A stretch of 64,000 nucleotides of DNA from Serripes groenlandicus (GCA_031761405.1 JASEVX010000012.1:25249047-25313046); one strand, 5' to 3'; counted from the stretch's first letter, positions 43,701 through 52,324 are shown. Translations and numbers: made by a program. Notes: a model not told the origin generated them from the letters alone.

Positions 43701-45262
43701 TTTCTTCCAAAGGAGATTCTGAGACTTCCAATGCTTATTTGTGTTGGGGTTTCGGGGTCTCTGACCTGATTCAGGCCCAGAGTGAGGATGATGACTTGCT
43801 CATTATCCTCGATTGGATGAAAAATGAGGTAGCTCCGTCCGAGAGAAACTTGTTCATATCTGGCCGGGCAAGTAAACACTACTGGCTAAATAAGGAACGG
43901 TTCATGCTTGTCGACGGAGTGTTATTTTTCAGAAAAGAAGACGAGTCGGATACCATATTAGTAGTACCCCATGGGTTGAAAGCACAGGCGCTACGAGAAA
44001 ACCATGAGATACCCTCAGCGGGACATCAAGGAATTGCTAGAACGAGATCCCGGATGACAGATAAATTCTACTGGTATGGTATGTCCAGAGATGTCGAGAG
44101 CCATGTTTTGACGTGTCCAGAGTGTAATGTGAATAAAAAAGCACCACGGCATGGTAAAGTTCCCCTGAAAGAATATCAAGCAGGGGCACCAATGGAAAGG
44201 GTACATATAGATTTTCTAGGTCCCCTCCCAAAAACAAGAAATGGTAATGAATACATACTAATGATGGTAGATCAGTTCACCAAGTGGGTAGAATGCATAC
44301 CCCTCCCATCTCAGACAGCTGAGGTAACTGCAGCAGCGTCCGTTGATCATTTCTTTTCAAGGTTTGGGTGCCCTTTGCAGATATTTTCAGATCAGGGTAG
44401 GAACTTTGAGTCCAAATTATTCACTGCTCTCTGCGATGCATTAAAGATTCACAAGGCCAGAACCACACCGTATAGGCCCTCAGCAAATGGTCAGGTTGAG
44501 CGGTTTAACCGTACATTGATGGATGCTATACGTTGTTTTGTCAACAAGAGACAGAACAACTGGGATAGGTATCTTCAACAGATAGCCGGTGCATTGCGCG
44601 CATCTGTAAATAGAAGTACGGGTTATACACCGAATCTACTCATGCTTGGTAGGGAGATCAACATGCCAGCAGATCTGATGTACCCACTTAAGGTGGAGGA
44701 AGCTGAGGAGCCTGACAATTATGTGGCACGATTGATAGCAGCCTTGCAGGAAGCTCACACTACAGCACGTACGAGATTAAGGACTTCAACACATCGAATG
44801 AAGAGAGATTACGATGTTCGAATCCTGGAGCGTCCGTATGAAGAGGGTGATATAATTTATTTACTAGATACTGCAAGTAAGAAAGGTAAATGTCGTAAAT
44901 TATGTTCCCCTTGGAAAGGCCCCGCTGTTATTGTAAAAAAGTTGTCTGCAAGTCTGTATAGAGTAAAGTTAAGAAACTCAATTTTCGTAGTCAATCATGA
45001 TAGAATGAAACCTTGTTTGTCTCGAACATTACCATCCTGGGTCAAAGCTGCTAAGGCTAACTTAGATTCTCAGGATGGGAAGGAAGTGGATGTAGGGTTG
45101 GACTATTGCCACTGTAAAAAACCATGGCAAGGGCGTTTCATGATACAATGCGATTACTGTGACGAATGGTATCATGGCGCTTGCGTGGATATTACAGCTA
45201 CGGATGCACTGGATATTCACAAATATAAGTGCAGGGAGTGCATGACTGGCAGTAGTGCGTAA
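40718..45262 (+). CDS. Pol polyprotein: protease, RT, RNase H, integrase, PHD finger
   Basis: Entered by -1 frameshift; residue numbers here count from GTG 40763 (no AUG needed). Protease: D64-T-A and LLGADFL (132-138). Reverse transcriptase: LDANAAYWQV, GLCNAPATFSRVM and the catalytic box FLDD (489-492), with Phe in place of the more common Tyr. RNase H: D635-TDAS and the RTDHSSLTWL box. Then a linker with a motif repeated three times (43211-43384). Integrase: HHCC finger (HEIPSAGH...CPEC), catalytic D1150, D1210, E1246 (D-x35-E), and a GPY/F-type module (SPWKGPAVIV). The C-terminus is a PHD-type C4HC3 finger at about 1449-1493 (CHC, CDYC, EWYHGAC, CREC). PHD fingers generally read histone H3 tails, so this could steer integration to marked chromatin in the way chromodomains do in chromoviruses (inference). 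Confidence 0.93.
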   Translation, partial: RQRVEEVDLSAAHSSVEGLQLGEKSKILGRSKFSGNCNQSQKDTTDTVSNEITVFHLWSCSSLYINVVIGNIKLRAVVDTAAEVTIISDRVYQSMDPKPRRIKNITLKAAGRDMSMPGFIMDQSLLKIGTKNYYENIYVAPIEQDMLLGADFLNKHKAVLFMGVGKMVIDGLNIRMERVGEKEGEIPEVASVKVNKRIVVPPKSVVLVKCELDNELKQDYFMEKVDSFDLMLPRTVCRGSSIPWVSVMNVSDKYHLLERGMEVATAHIMLDILDEPSNEVKHISSVSIQSKSQLPEHLVDLFERSCKLLSETDATVLLNLLMEYQDIFAQSEFDLGSFTDLQHCIDTRDAKPVKVGMRRTPAHFQGEEEEHLNKMLRAGVIQESNSDWAAAPVLIRKRDGSVRWCIDYRKLNDVTVKDVFPLPLVDDCLDTLAGNIWFTKLDANAAYWQVSIKKEDRKKTAFHTKYGLFEHVKMGFGLCNAPATFSRVMNLVLRGLNWRIVLAFLDDILVLGRTFYEHISNLRETFGRFRKYGLRLKPKKCLIFQKEVEFLGRIVTGESLAISSDDTKVVHEWPTPKCSKDVERFMGLANYHRSFVRQFADMAAPLYGVIGKHKFQWGEEQEISFCKLKQALTHPPVMALPNGRDSFILDTDASDVAIGAELLQVQNGEEKVITYGSYALAKEQRKYCATRKELLAVVRFTRQFRYYLLGRPFEVRTDHSSLTWLIGFKEPQGQLARWLEELSQYNMILKYRPGKVHGNADALSRKPMADMCSHYSSHVKIEELPCGGCTYCKRVDTQWATFSREVDEAIPLAASKTMRFEGGLGFDQHCALGDKTTSRRAAEIDSRCPGVDTLGDKTTSRRVGNSKPLCGLQAHSAPQALGDKTTSRRLGCVECLGTELQGKRVRPMDNHFPLGVDDKSETRYIGGIAQSQVTVANEIRNICSLSLEYPGEFGEDSRSTSQVEIRQIGTNLSVSTGEGKKDLWKERDQPGIFQVSSKGDSETSNAYLCWGFGVSDLIQAQSEDDDLLIILDWMKNEVAPSERNLFISGRASKHYWLNKERFMLVDGVLFFRKEDESDTILVVPHGLKAQALRENHEIPSAGHQGIARTRSRMTDKFYWYGMSRDVESHVLTCPECNVNKKAPRHGKVPLKEYQAGAPMERVHIDFLGPLPKTRNGNEYILMMVDQFTKWVECIPLPSQTAEVTAAASVDHFFSRFGCPLQIFSDQGRNFESKLFTALCDALKIHKARTTPYRPSANGQVERFNRTLMDAIRCFVNKRQNNWDRYLQQIAGALRASVNRSTGYTPNLLMLGREINMPADLMYPLKVEEAEEPDNYVARLIAALQEAHTTARTRLRTSTHRMKRDYDVRILERPYEEGDIIYLLDTASKKGKCRKLCSPWKGPAVIVKKLSASLYRVKLRNSIFVVNHDRMKPCLSRTLPSWVKAAKANLDSQDGKEVDVGLDYCHCKKPWQGRFMIQCDYCDEWYHGACVDITATDALDIHKYKCRECMTGSSA
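43211..43384 (+). repeat. Three-fold LGDKTTSRR repeat in the RNase H-integrase linker
   Basis: The DNA GGGGGACAAAACGACGAGCC occurs almost unchanged at 43211, 43277 and 43358 (spacings 66 and 81 bp), each coding LGDKTTSRR. A fourth degenerate version (LGVDDKSETR) may follow. The spacers between differ. Function unknown. Confidence 0.9.
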
Positions 45263-45297
45263 ATTAATCATGTTCGATTCCCTTTCTATTTTTACAG
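45263..45297 (+). promoter_or_regulatory. Splice-acceptor-like tract before ORF3
   Basis: AATTAATC (branch-point-like), then a pyrimidine-rich run TTCCCTTTCTATTTTTACAG ending at 45297, nine bases before the ORF3 ATG. This is where env-bearing elements place their subgenomic acceptor. Confidence 0.6.
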
Positions 45298-45306
45298 ATT
45301 AAAACG

Positions 45307-48075
45307 ATGACCCACTTTCTTCAAACGCTTAAAGAACAGGCTCTAGACGGTATCTTGGTGTCCAAGAGGAACCTGGTTCAGGACATCTTGCTCTGTGCTG
45401 GTAGACAGACTGAATTTGAATCAGCCCTGCTGGCACAGGTAAGATTAGCCCATACTATGAGTAGGTCGGACTGGCTGAAGGACGTGGCGAAACAAGCAAT
45501 GGATCTGGCTTTTCAGAACCCTGAGTGGATTTCAGTAAACATCTATAATGTACATGTCAGGAAAAACAGACCCAGCGCTCCGTTTACAGGTCCTTGTAAG
45601 GATATCCGTCTGGTAGGAAACCCAGATCTTCCCCGCTCTTTTACAAATGCCGCTACAGGGCTGAGTGAGACCCCAGCAGGAGGCGAGGATTGTCTGGATC
45701 TGCTGGCAGATGACGAAATCCTTGATGAGGTTTTGGGGTCGTCACCGAGACGAGATGAGACGGAGAAGATTGGGGTAACCTCTGGACAGCCGGAGCCAAT
45801 GGAAATGGAACCGTGTGAAGTAATTCCCATGGTGCGCCGATTCTCACCTGTGAGATATCCTGCAAAGAAGGATGCCCAATGGGAAGAGAAGAAGGAATAT
45901 GGATCCAAGGAGCACAGGGGACACAGTTCTTCCACATCAAAAGCGAGGCGTTCATGCGGAACCTCAAAATATAGCGCAGGAACCTTGCCGGAGAAAAGAA
46001 GTAGGCCTGCTGCGTTCTCTGTGCGACGAAGATCCCACCGAACGGCTCCTGTATCCTCGACTGGTAAACAGACATCTGTCAAGACGCCACCCCAGACGCC
46101 TTCTAGGAAACCTTTGGAGACGCCTTCTGGGACGCCTTTCCGGGTGCCGCCTGCGTTGACTTCTGGTGGGACGCCCCATGCGATGCCTTCCGAGACATCG
46201 CCTGGGACGCCTCCTCTGAAGCCTTTCGTAATGCCATCTGCGTACACCCCACTGCCATTGTTTTTTATGGATGAAACGCCTTACATGACGCCATCCGAGA
46301 CGCCTGAAGTTTCACTTCCAGTGAAGACCTACTCAGAAGCTATATCTTTGCAGACACTCATCGAGACGCCTTCCCAGACGCCTTCTAGGTTGCACCATAC
46401 GACACCTTTGAGGACGCCTTCTACGACGCCTTCTCGATTGCCTGTAAGGATCAGTAATACTTCCTTCTCTCAGCGCCGCAGGCCCGTTCATTCGGAGAGT
46501 AAGCAGCCAGTGGGAAAGGAAGTAGCAAGAATTGATGTTACTCAACGGAAACCCCGACCTGTGCAGACGAGCTCATTACCCATTGCTTTAAAGACAGTTA
46601 CAAGACCGGACAAGCGAAGGGTTGAAGATGGTCAGGGATCTCTGACAGTTCATAGTAATCCATGTCTGTCTCCTCCATCAAAGCGCTCCAGGCGTAAGAG
46701 AATGATGCAAGAGAAAATTAAGAACATGCCCTGCCTGGTGGAAGGGTGTGTATTTCCTTTCTCTCATCTTAAGATACATGTGCTCAGAAGTCACTTGCCA
46801 GAGATTTTTGATGATCTTCTTCCCCTCAACGACGACTTGAATCGACGACGACTCTCTGCCCTAAAGTTGATTGCTGGATGGATGTTGGGAGGATGTTCCA
46901 CTCTTCACCACTTAGCCATGTATATAGAAAGTACAGAACTTCTATCAACCGACCTCAACCCAGGAATGAGTCCATACATTATTAAGGCTGTTGCTGCTCT
47001 GTGTGCAGAGGGAGGCATGACCATCCCGGAAGCGTATACCCTGTGCCCATTGAGTAGTCCTGCTATGCTGTTTCATTGGAGGGCAATGTATGTTCTGGTT
47101 GCCAGGTTAGAGCCACGTCATCGTGCAAGTCTTTGCACACAGTTTGTTATCCAACAAAGGTCGTTGACGGCGGTTCAAAACATTTCAACCGGGACGGATA
47201 TTGTTTTTCCTGGGAACGTACAGCAGGTGAGACGAGCTTTACCCGAAGCATTTGATAGTCATTTCCATTTGGATAGGACCAGGATTGCGGCAGGACAGTT
47301 AAATGCCAGTTTTACAGAGATTTGTCGGTCAGTACAGTCTACGCACAAGTTCCGTGTGACGGTTGTTGGAGCGACCGCGAATTTCTGTGATCCCCAAACT
47401 TACCCTACCCTTAAGGAAGTTGCTAGTCTGCACGGTCAAGGAGTGAGGGTCACTATAGGTCTACATCCGAAGAAGGTCGCCCAGTTAACATCGGCAGCTG
47501 AGAACCAGATGGACCATTTATTACGATCGCCAAACATTTGCGGCGTGGGAGAGATTGGTCTGGATTTCTCAGCGAGGACGGAAACATGGGCGAAACAGTG
47601 TGAAGTATTCGACCGGATGCTAAAGAAAGTCCAACTGCAACATGTGGTGGTGATTCATTGTAGGGGTACCGAAGGAAGTGGGGATTTCATTTACAGCTCT
47701 GCCTTTATGCAGATGAAGATTACGCTACCCCGCAACCAACCAATCCACCTCCATTGCTTCAGTGGATCCTCATCCGTGGTGCAGATGTGGTCGGATGCTT
47801 TTCCGCACTGTTATTTCGGATATACCCAGCTAGCGGGCGCTTTGGGCAAGTTAGGTTTATCAGGTTTGAAGAAGGTAAAACCAACCAGATTACTGCTGGA
47901 AACAGACGCGCCCTACTTTACCTTTGCCCAGAGCGTCCGTGAGAATGGTCCGGCGACCTATAGTGCGCCCAGTCTTTTGGGAATGGTGGCAGACGTGGTG
48001 GCCTCAAAGTTGGATGAATCTTGGGAAGATGTTCTGCGAACAGCCACTGCTAATGCTCAACGCCTCTACCGGTAG
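45307..48075 (+). CDS. ORF3: zinc-finger / TatD-family nuclease protein in the env position
   Basis: 922 residues, starting 44 nt after the Pol stop, ATG with A at -3. Residues 1-110 are helical and unrecognised. About 250-390 is a Thr/Pro/Ser-rich stretch with many TPS-x-TP repeats. A basic KRSRRKRMM run (possible nuclear signal) is followed by a C2H2 finger C476-x4-C481...H491-x4-H496. Residues about 645-921 form a TatD domain: H652-F-H654 (HxH), IGLHPKK, GEIGLD with E749, VVIHCRG with H784, HLHCFSG with H816, and LLETDAP with D867. All expected metal ligands are kept, so nuclease activity is plausible. TatD enzymes are metal-dependent DNases/exonucleases. There is no signal peptide or transmembrane helix, so it is not an envelope protein. 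Many invertebrate 'TATDN2-like' gene models could be this ORF (inference). Confidence 0.9.
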   Translation: MTHFLQTLKEQALDGILVSKRNLVQDILLCAGRQTEFESALLAQVRLAHTMSRSDWLKDVAKQAMDLAFQNPEWISVNIYNVHVRKNRPSAPFTGPCKDIRLVGNPDLPRSFTNAATGLSETPAGGEDCLDLLADDEILDEVLGSSPRRDETEKIGVTSGQPEPMEMEPCEVIPMVRRFSPVRYPAKKDAQWEEKKEYGSKEHRGHSSSTSKARRSCGTSKYSAGTLPEKRSRPAAFSVRRRSHRTAPVSSTGKQTSVKTPPQTPSRKPLETPSGTPFRVPPALTSGGTPHAMPSETSPGTPPLKPFVMPSAYTPLPLFFMDETPYMTPSETPEVSLPVKTYSEAISLQTLIETPSQTPSRLHHTTPLRTPSTTPSRLPVRISNTSFSQRRRPVHSESKQPVGKEVARIDVTQRKPRPVQTSSLPIALKTVTRPDKRRVEDGQGSLTVHSNPCLSPPSKRSRRKRMMQEKIKNMPCLVEGCVFPFSHLKIHVLRSHLPEIFDDLLPLNDDLNRRRLSALKLIAGWMLGGCSTLHHLAMYIESTELLSTDLNPGMSPYIIKAVAALCAEGGMTIPEAYTLCPLSSPAMLFHWRAMYVLVARLEPRHRASLCTQFVIQQRSLTAVQNISTGTDIVFPGNVQQVRRALPEAFDSHFHLDRTRIAAGQLNASFTEICRSVQSTHKFRVTVVGATANFCDPQTYPTLKEVASLHGQGVRVTIGLHPKKVAQLTSAAENQMDHLLRSPNICGVGEIGLDFSARTETWAKQCEVFDRMLKKVQLQHVVVIHCRGTEGSGDFIYSSAFMQMKITLPRNQPIHLHCFSGSSSVVQMWSDAFPHCYFGYTQLAGALGKLGLSGLKKVKPTRLLLETDAPYFTFAQSVRENGPATYSAPSLLGMVADVVASKLDESWEDVLRTATANAQRLYR

Positions 48076-48463
48076 CTCGTGGTTTGTTGGTCATGGGTAC
48101 CCGTGTTAGTATGACGGGATGACTATGACTGGTAACCACTTGCTTTAGACAAGACAACATTCCTAAAAACGAGTTCTGAATGATTACAGAGTGATGATAC
48201 AACGATCAATCCTGGTACTGGTACAACAATCCGTAATGGCAATGGTACAACGACCGAGCATGGTACTGGTACAACAATTTGTAATGGTATTGGTACAACT
48301 GCTGGTAATGGTATTGGTACAACTGCTTGTTATGGTATTGGTACAACTGTATTGGAATTGGTACAACTGTTTGTCATGGTAATGGTACGAATACCCGTTT
48401 GGGTGCAATGTCAGACCGAGAAGCATTCTCCCGGGTTGGGTCTAATGATAGAACCGGGGGGAG
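48076..48463 (+). other. Retrotransposon 3' untranslated region and polypurine tract
   Basis: Non-coding link from ORF3 to the 3' LTR. It holds the 24-bp repeats (48193-48390) and ends with the polypurine tract GGGGGGAG (48456-48463) directly before TGTTGTG, which primes plus-strand DNA. Confidence 0.85.
48193..48390 (+). repeat. 24-bp tandem repeat in the retrotransposon 3'UTR
   Basis: GTACAAC recurs at 48221, 48245, 48269, 48293, 48317, 48341 and 48361. Unit approximately GGTATTGGTACAACTGCTTG+TTAT. The open frames here are by-products. Confidence 0.88.
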
Positions 48464-48761
48464 TGTTGTGAAAGTAGATTTGTATCCTTGTGGGACATTG
48501 CATTACATTGGGTTCTTAAGACTGTTGCATGATGGGAGTTTTCTGACGTCATCACGGTAGCCACCAGATTCGATCTCTTCTCTCCAGTACTTCGTACAGG
48601 ACAGTCGCGTTTCCTAGAAACAACAAAGCTAACAAACTGTGGCAACCAAACCAGAGAACAACCGAACGAACTATCGACAACCCACTAGAATAACGACTCC
48701 ATTCGACGTATACTGATAAAGAAACACCTGACAACTACTACTGACCGGTGAGTGACACTTT
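48464..48761 (+). repeat. 3' LTR (298 bp)
   Basis: Same sequence as 38804-39101 as far as I can see, from TGTTGTG to GTGACACTTT. Confidence 0.95.
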
Positions 48762-48766
48762 ACAAG
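48762..48766. other. Target-site duplication, right (ACAAG)
   Basis: Matches 38799-38803. Confidence 0.85.
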
Positions 48767-49344
48767 TATGATTATATAAATAGTTTTTATAAGCACCTCG
48801 CAACATTCTTTCCATGTCAGACATGTCCAATGCTTCTTAATGCTTAAAATGAAACAAGGATTCCGTTTCGTACCCAATGTTTTACGCACATGAAGTCGAA
48901 GTCTGAAGTTGTGAACAGTATGTTTCGTCTTTCGTTCATCTGCTGATAAGTAGAACCACTGAAGATATTCTCTGTTCATATATGTTGTAATCTTGCGTCG
49001 CCTTGAGGAAGACATTATAGTGATGGTTTAGATTTTGTTATTGTTGCTTCTTTATGGATAAAGATAAAATTTCTTTATATTTAGTAGTTAATACCAATTT
49101 TTATTCATTTAACCGATGGATCAGCTTATCAATTATAAGTGATCAATTGGTGGGTCCATCAGTGTGAATGTGTAGAATCTAATGAACCTTGGCAGATTTG
49201 TAGAAAAAACAATTCCCTATCCAAGTTGCCCATTTGTACTGGTTTGAACCAATGAACAAGTAGTAAATTTTACCTGACACCGTACAGTTACACTTTGGCT
49301 TTATGGCATTGCTACCTCTTGTACTGGCTATGTCTCTTAACTGT
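48767..49344. other. Gene-free right flank of the retrotransposon
   Basis: A minus-strand open frame (48766-49015) carries on into the LTR but has no recognisable domain and does not continue in frame across the empty site. Not called as a gene. Confidence 0.45.
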
Positions 49345-49665
49345 GTCATTGTTTGGTGTGTATTTAAATGTTTTAGTTTTTTACACCGCCTTCAACAATT
49401 CTCTAGTTATCTGATGGCGTGTACTGGGTAAGTTACCAGTACTTTTGGACCATTCATCCTGACACCAGCCAGTCAGTTGTAATGCTAACCCCGCAACCCT
49501 GAGCATCAAGAATGGCAGTCACAACTACCATTTTTTAAGGTTTTGGCTTGACCCGACTGGGGATAGGACTCGCGACCTCCCGCATCCCAGTCCAAATAAA
49601 TGTGGGACTACCCACACCAAAGGCAGACGTTCTACCAAAACACTGCCGAGGCCGTCCACTGTGTT
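49345..49665 (-). mobile_element. SINE family C, minus strand
   Basis: Minus-strand head GGCCTCGGCAGTGTTTTGGT, body CTGACTGGCTGGTGTCAGG, ATGAATGGTCCAAAAGTACT, tail toward GGCGGTGTAAAAAACTAAAA. Same family as 19226 and 55395. Confidence 0.75.
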
Positions 49666-50514
49666 ATAGGCACACTGGTGAAAAAAGTTTCTTCTCAATC
49701 AGAATTTACTTAACTCTGTTGCTACCTTCAATTACGACAAGATTTTATGGATTCATATAGGTTAAAGTTTAAACATATAATGTTAGTACATGTCTACTAC
49801 ACAGTCAATACAATCAAGGATTTTTCAAGCTGGAATGTACACGCTGGTTTCTAATAAGATGTAAACAATTTTTTTTTTTAATGTGTGCAACTAAACTTGT
49901 TCTTTCAGATTGAATTGCAGGGGTTCGGGGGCGCAGCCCCTGATGTTGTTTTCAGTTGATAAAAAGTTGAGGATGCGTCTGGCAACATGAAATGAAATAT
50001 TTTAACATTCATTCAAAGGGGCTGATGTTGACCAATGTGTGGCAAATTATCTTCATTCTATATAGGTTTTAACAATTATAGAGATGTTCCTTATATTTTA
50101 GTAGACATTTTCAAAGTCTTCTACTGCGGATTTGTCATATGAGGTAAAGCTTCAAAGCATTAAATTGATGATGTCTGTTTAAATTATTCTTTGATAAATT
50201 GGCAGTTAAACTAGATTAGCATGAAATTATAACCTTCAATTGTAAAAAGATTTTATTGATTCATATAAGTGAAATGTACTGTGCATGTCCACTCAAAAGA
50301 TTTGCATTCTTGAATATGGTTATTTTTACTGACAGGCATAACAACATTGTTTATATATTATGTTGCCACAAAGTGTATTCAGTTTGACCTAGTCACCTAT
50401 TGTTCTTTGTTACAAAGTTTTTGTTTTTTTTGTCTTTGCACAGTATAATTTAATTAATGATGAAGCAGGAGTTTAGGGGTGTAGCCCCAAATTAGAATGG
50501 AATATCAGTTTAAA
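49666..50514. other. Gene-free stretch with two short GC palindromes
   Basis: GCAGGGGTTCGGGGGCGCAG (49918) and the weaker GCAGGAGTTTAGGGGTGTAG (50466), both followed by CCCC, are the only structured points: short dispersed palindromes of unknown type. Confidence 0.5.
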
Positions 50515-51000
50515 TAAAATATATTAACCTAAATCCATTCTCACATAAAATAAATATGCAACAGACCATTTTGAAAACATCTAAGCAAAACAAATGGAAA
50601 ATCTCTTTAAATGAAAGTAAAATTATTGATAAGAGTTGAAATAATTGCTCAATATGATTAACCCTTTCCGTCATACGACAATTCTGCAGCAGATGACTTT
50701 GAACGTATTTTGTCAAAAGATAGAAAATCTCTATAATTGAGTGGACAACCTATAACTTAAAGAGGAAAACATTGTGGCAAAAGGAGAAATTGCTCATTTT
50801 GAGCAATTTCTTCTTTTGTCACTGTATTCAAAAAGCCGTCTGCTGCAGAGGTATCAGAAAACGTCCATATGAGGGAAAGGGTTAAACTTAGTTGTTTGTT
50901 TCTTCCAAACTGGGGTCTAAAGCTTGTTCACTATGAGCGTTATCTCCCTTTGCCACAGTGATTTCAAATGTCATTTACAAGTGGGAAAGTGTTAAACAAT
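50515..51000. mobile_element. Older MITE family 1 split by a younger one
   Basis: Left half 50515-50657 (ATTAACCTAAATCCATTC, ATGCAACAGACCATTTTG, AAATAATTGCTCAATATG) and right half 50886-50998 (ATGAGCGTTATCTCCCTTTG, CCACAGTGATTTCAAATG, GTGGGAAAGTGTTAA) are separated by the complete copy at 50658-50885. Confidence 0.75.
50658..50885. mobile_element. Foldback MITE family 1, complete (228 bp), nested
   Basis: TTAACCCTTTCCGTCATACG to GAGGGAAAGGGTTAA; strong hairpin GGAGAAATTGCTCATTTTGA / GAGCAATTTCTTC; GCCGTCTGCTGCAGAGGTAT. Close to 19995-20226 in sequence, so young. Confidence 0.92.
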
Positions 51001-51234
51001 GTCTCCATCTGTACCACTTTGTCCATTGCAATCCATCTTCATAAGAATGTTCTTTAATGCTTATCCTCTTTGCAATGGAAATACATTTGTACTGAAAATA
51101 CTGGCCTGATTTAAAAATAATTTGGCCCAATTGTTCATCATCTTCATATATTGATTAAATTATTTCAATCCTTGAAAAACATGGCTTATTCTACTGGTAA
51201 ATGCATTTGAACAACTTCTTATACTCATGATTAT
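51001..51234. other. Gene-free stretch, nothing recognised
   Basis: No feature seen. Confidence 0.45.
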
Positions 51235-52195
51235 ACGTTTTTTAACGGAACGTATTATAGTTTTACCTGAGGCGTACAGGCGGGCGGCATCCAGTATTTT
51301 GTCAGCTCAATAACTTAAGAAGCCTTTGTCCAGTCATCATCAAATTTGGTCAGAATGTGTATTTGTATAATATCTCGTACACGTTTGATAACTAGCTATA
51401 TCGAGAGTTATCGCCCTTTAATTATAGAAATTACCTAAAATTGGTCTTGTCAGCTCAATAACTTAAGAAGCCTTTGGCCAATCATCATCAATTTTGGTCA
51501 GAAAGTGTATTGGCATAAAATCTCGGACTAAATGGATAACTAGCCATATCGCTTCAGTCAATCGAGAGTTATTGCCCTTTATTTATATAAATTACCTAAA
51601 ACTGGTCTTGTCAGCTCAATTACTTTAGAAGCCTTTGTTTAATCATCACCAAATTTGATCAGAATGTGTATTGGCCTAATATTTCAGACAAGTTCGATAA
51701 CTAGCTATATTGCTTTAGTCAATCGAGAGTTATCGCTCTTTAATTATAGAAATTACCTATAATTTGTCTTGTCAGCTCAATAACTTTAGAAGCCTTTGAC
51801 CAATCAACACCAAATTTTGTCAGAATGTGTATTGGCATAATATCTCGGACAAGTTTGATAACTAGCCATATCGCTTCAGTCAATAGAGAGTTATCACCCT
51901 TTTATTATAGAAATTACCTAAAATTGGTCTTGTCAGCTAAATAACTTGTGAAGCCTTTATCCGATCATCACCAAATTTAGACAATATGTTGATGGGCAGA
52001 ATATCTTGGTCAGGTTCAATAACTTACAATGTTATCTTAGTCACTACACACTTATGTCCCTCGGAATGGCCAAAACTGTACTAACAGTGTTCGCTCTCTA
52101 AATTTGCATGACGTACAACCAATTATCACTAAACTTGGTCTCAAAAAAACAGGACAGTCGTATTTTGTGACATTTGGGGCTCTTGTTTAAATTAC
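51235..52195 (-). mobile_element. Satellite-core element, 161-bp monomers
   Basis: TTGTCAGCTCAATAACTT-type starts at 51301, 51449, 51610, 51771 and 51932: one step of 148 bp then three of 161 bp. Monomers carry ATCGAGAGTTATCGCCCTTT and AATTACCTAAAATTGGTCTT. The right end GGGGCTCTTGTTTAAA is the inverse of the AACAAGAGC-type left end seen at 33724, so the element is probably minus-oriented. Its other end near 51235-51260 has ATACG/CGTAT inverted pieces (TTTTTTAACGGAACGTATTA). Confidence 0.75.
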
Positions 52196-52324
52196 AATTA
52201 AACTATCACAAGCTCTGATTTATTAGGAATTCCTTTTTTTGGTAAAGAACATGAGGCATTTACTAAATGTGACTTTCTTCGAGGACAATTTGATCGTAAA
52301 TTAAATGTGTTTAGCTACATTTTG

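Larger units (their letters stand above)
38804..48761 (+). mobile_element. Complete Ty3/Gypsy-type LTR retrotransposon with TatD-bearing third ORF (9958 bp)
   Basis: Order: LTR, tRNA-Leu primer site, Gag ORF, -1 frameshift, Pol ORF (protease, RT, RNase H, integrase, PHD finger), splice-acceptor-like tract, ORF3 (zinc finger and TatD nuclease), 24-bp repeats, polypurine tract, LTR. The RT-RNaseH-integrase order is the Ty3/Gypsy order. All three ORFs are open for their full length, the LTRs look identical and the target duplication is perfect, so this copy is recent and may be active. It is denser in coding and visibly less AT-rich than its surroundings. Subfamily not assigned. Confidence 0.95.

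Noticed and set aside
45543..46247. 234-codon ORF antisense to ORF3
   Set aside because: Shadow of the Thr/Pro-rich repeat region of ORF3; all motif-level evidence supports the plus strand.
45307..48075. ORF3 as an envelope protein or as an unrelated host gene
   Set aside because: No signal peptide, membrane segment or cleavage site, so not env. It lies between Pol and the polypurine tract inside perfect LTR and target-duplication borders, so it belongs to the element.
48671..49015. Minus-strand 114-codon ORF next to the 3' LTR
   Set aside because: Part of it is LTR sequence. Removing the element and one target copy puts a stop shortly after the junction, and no domain is recognisable.
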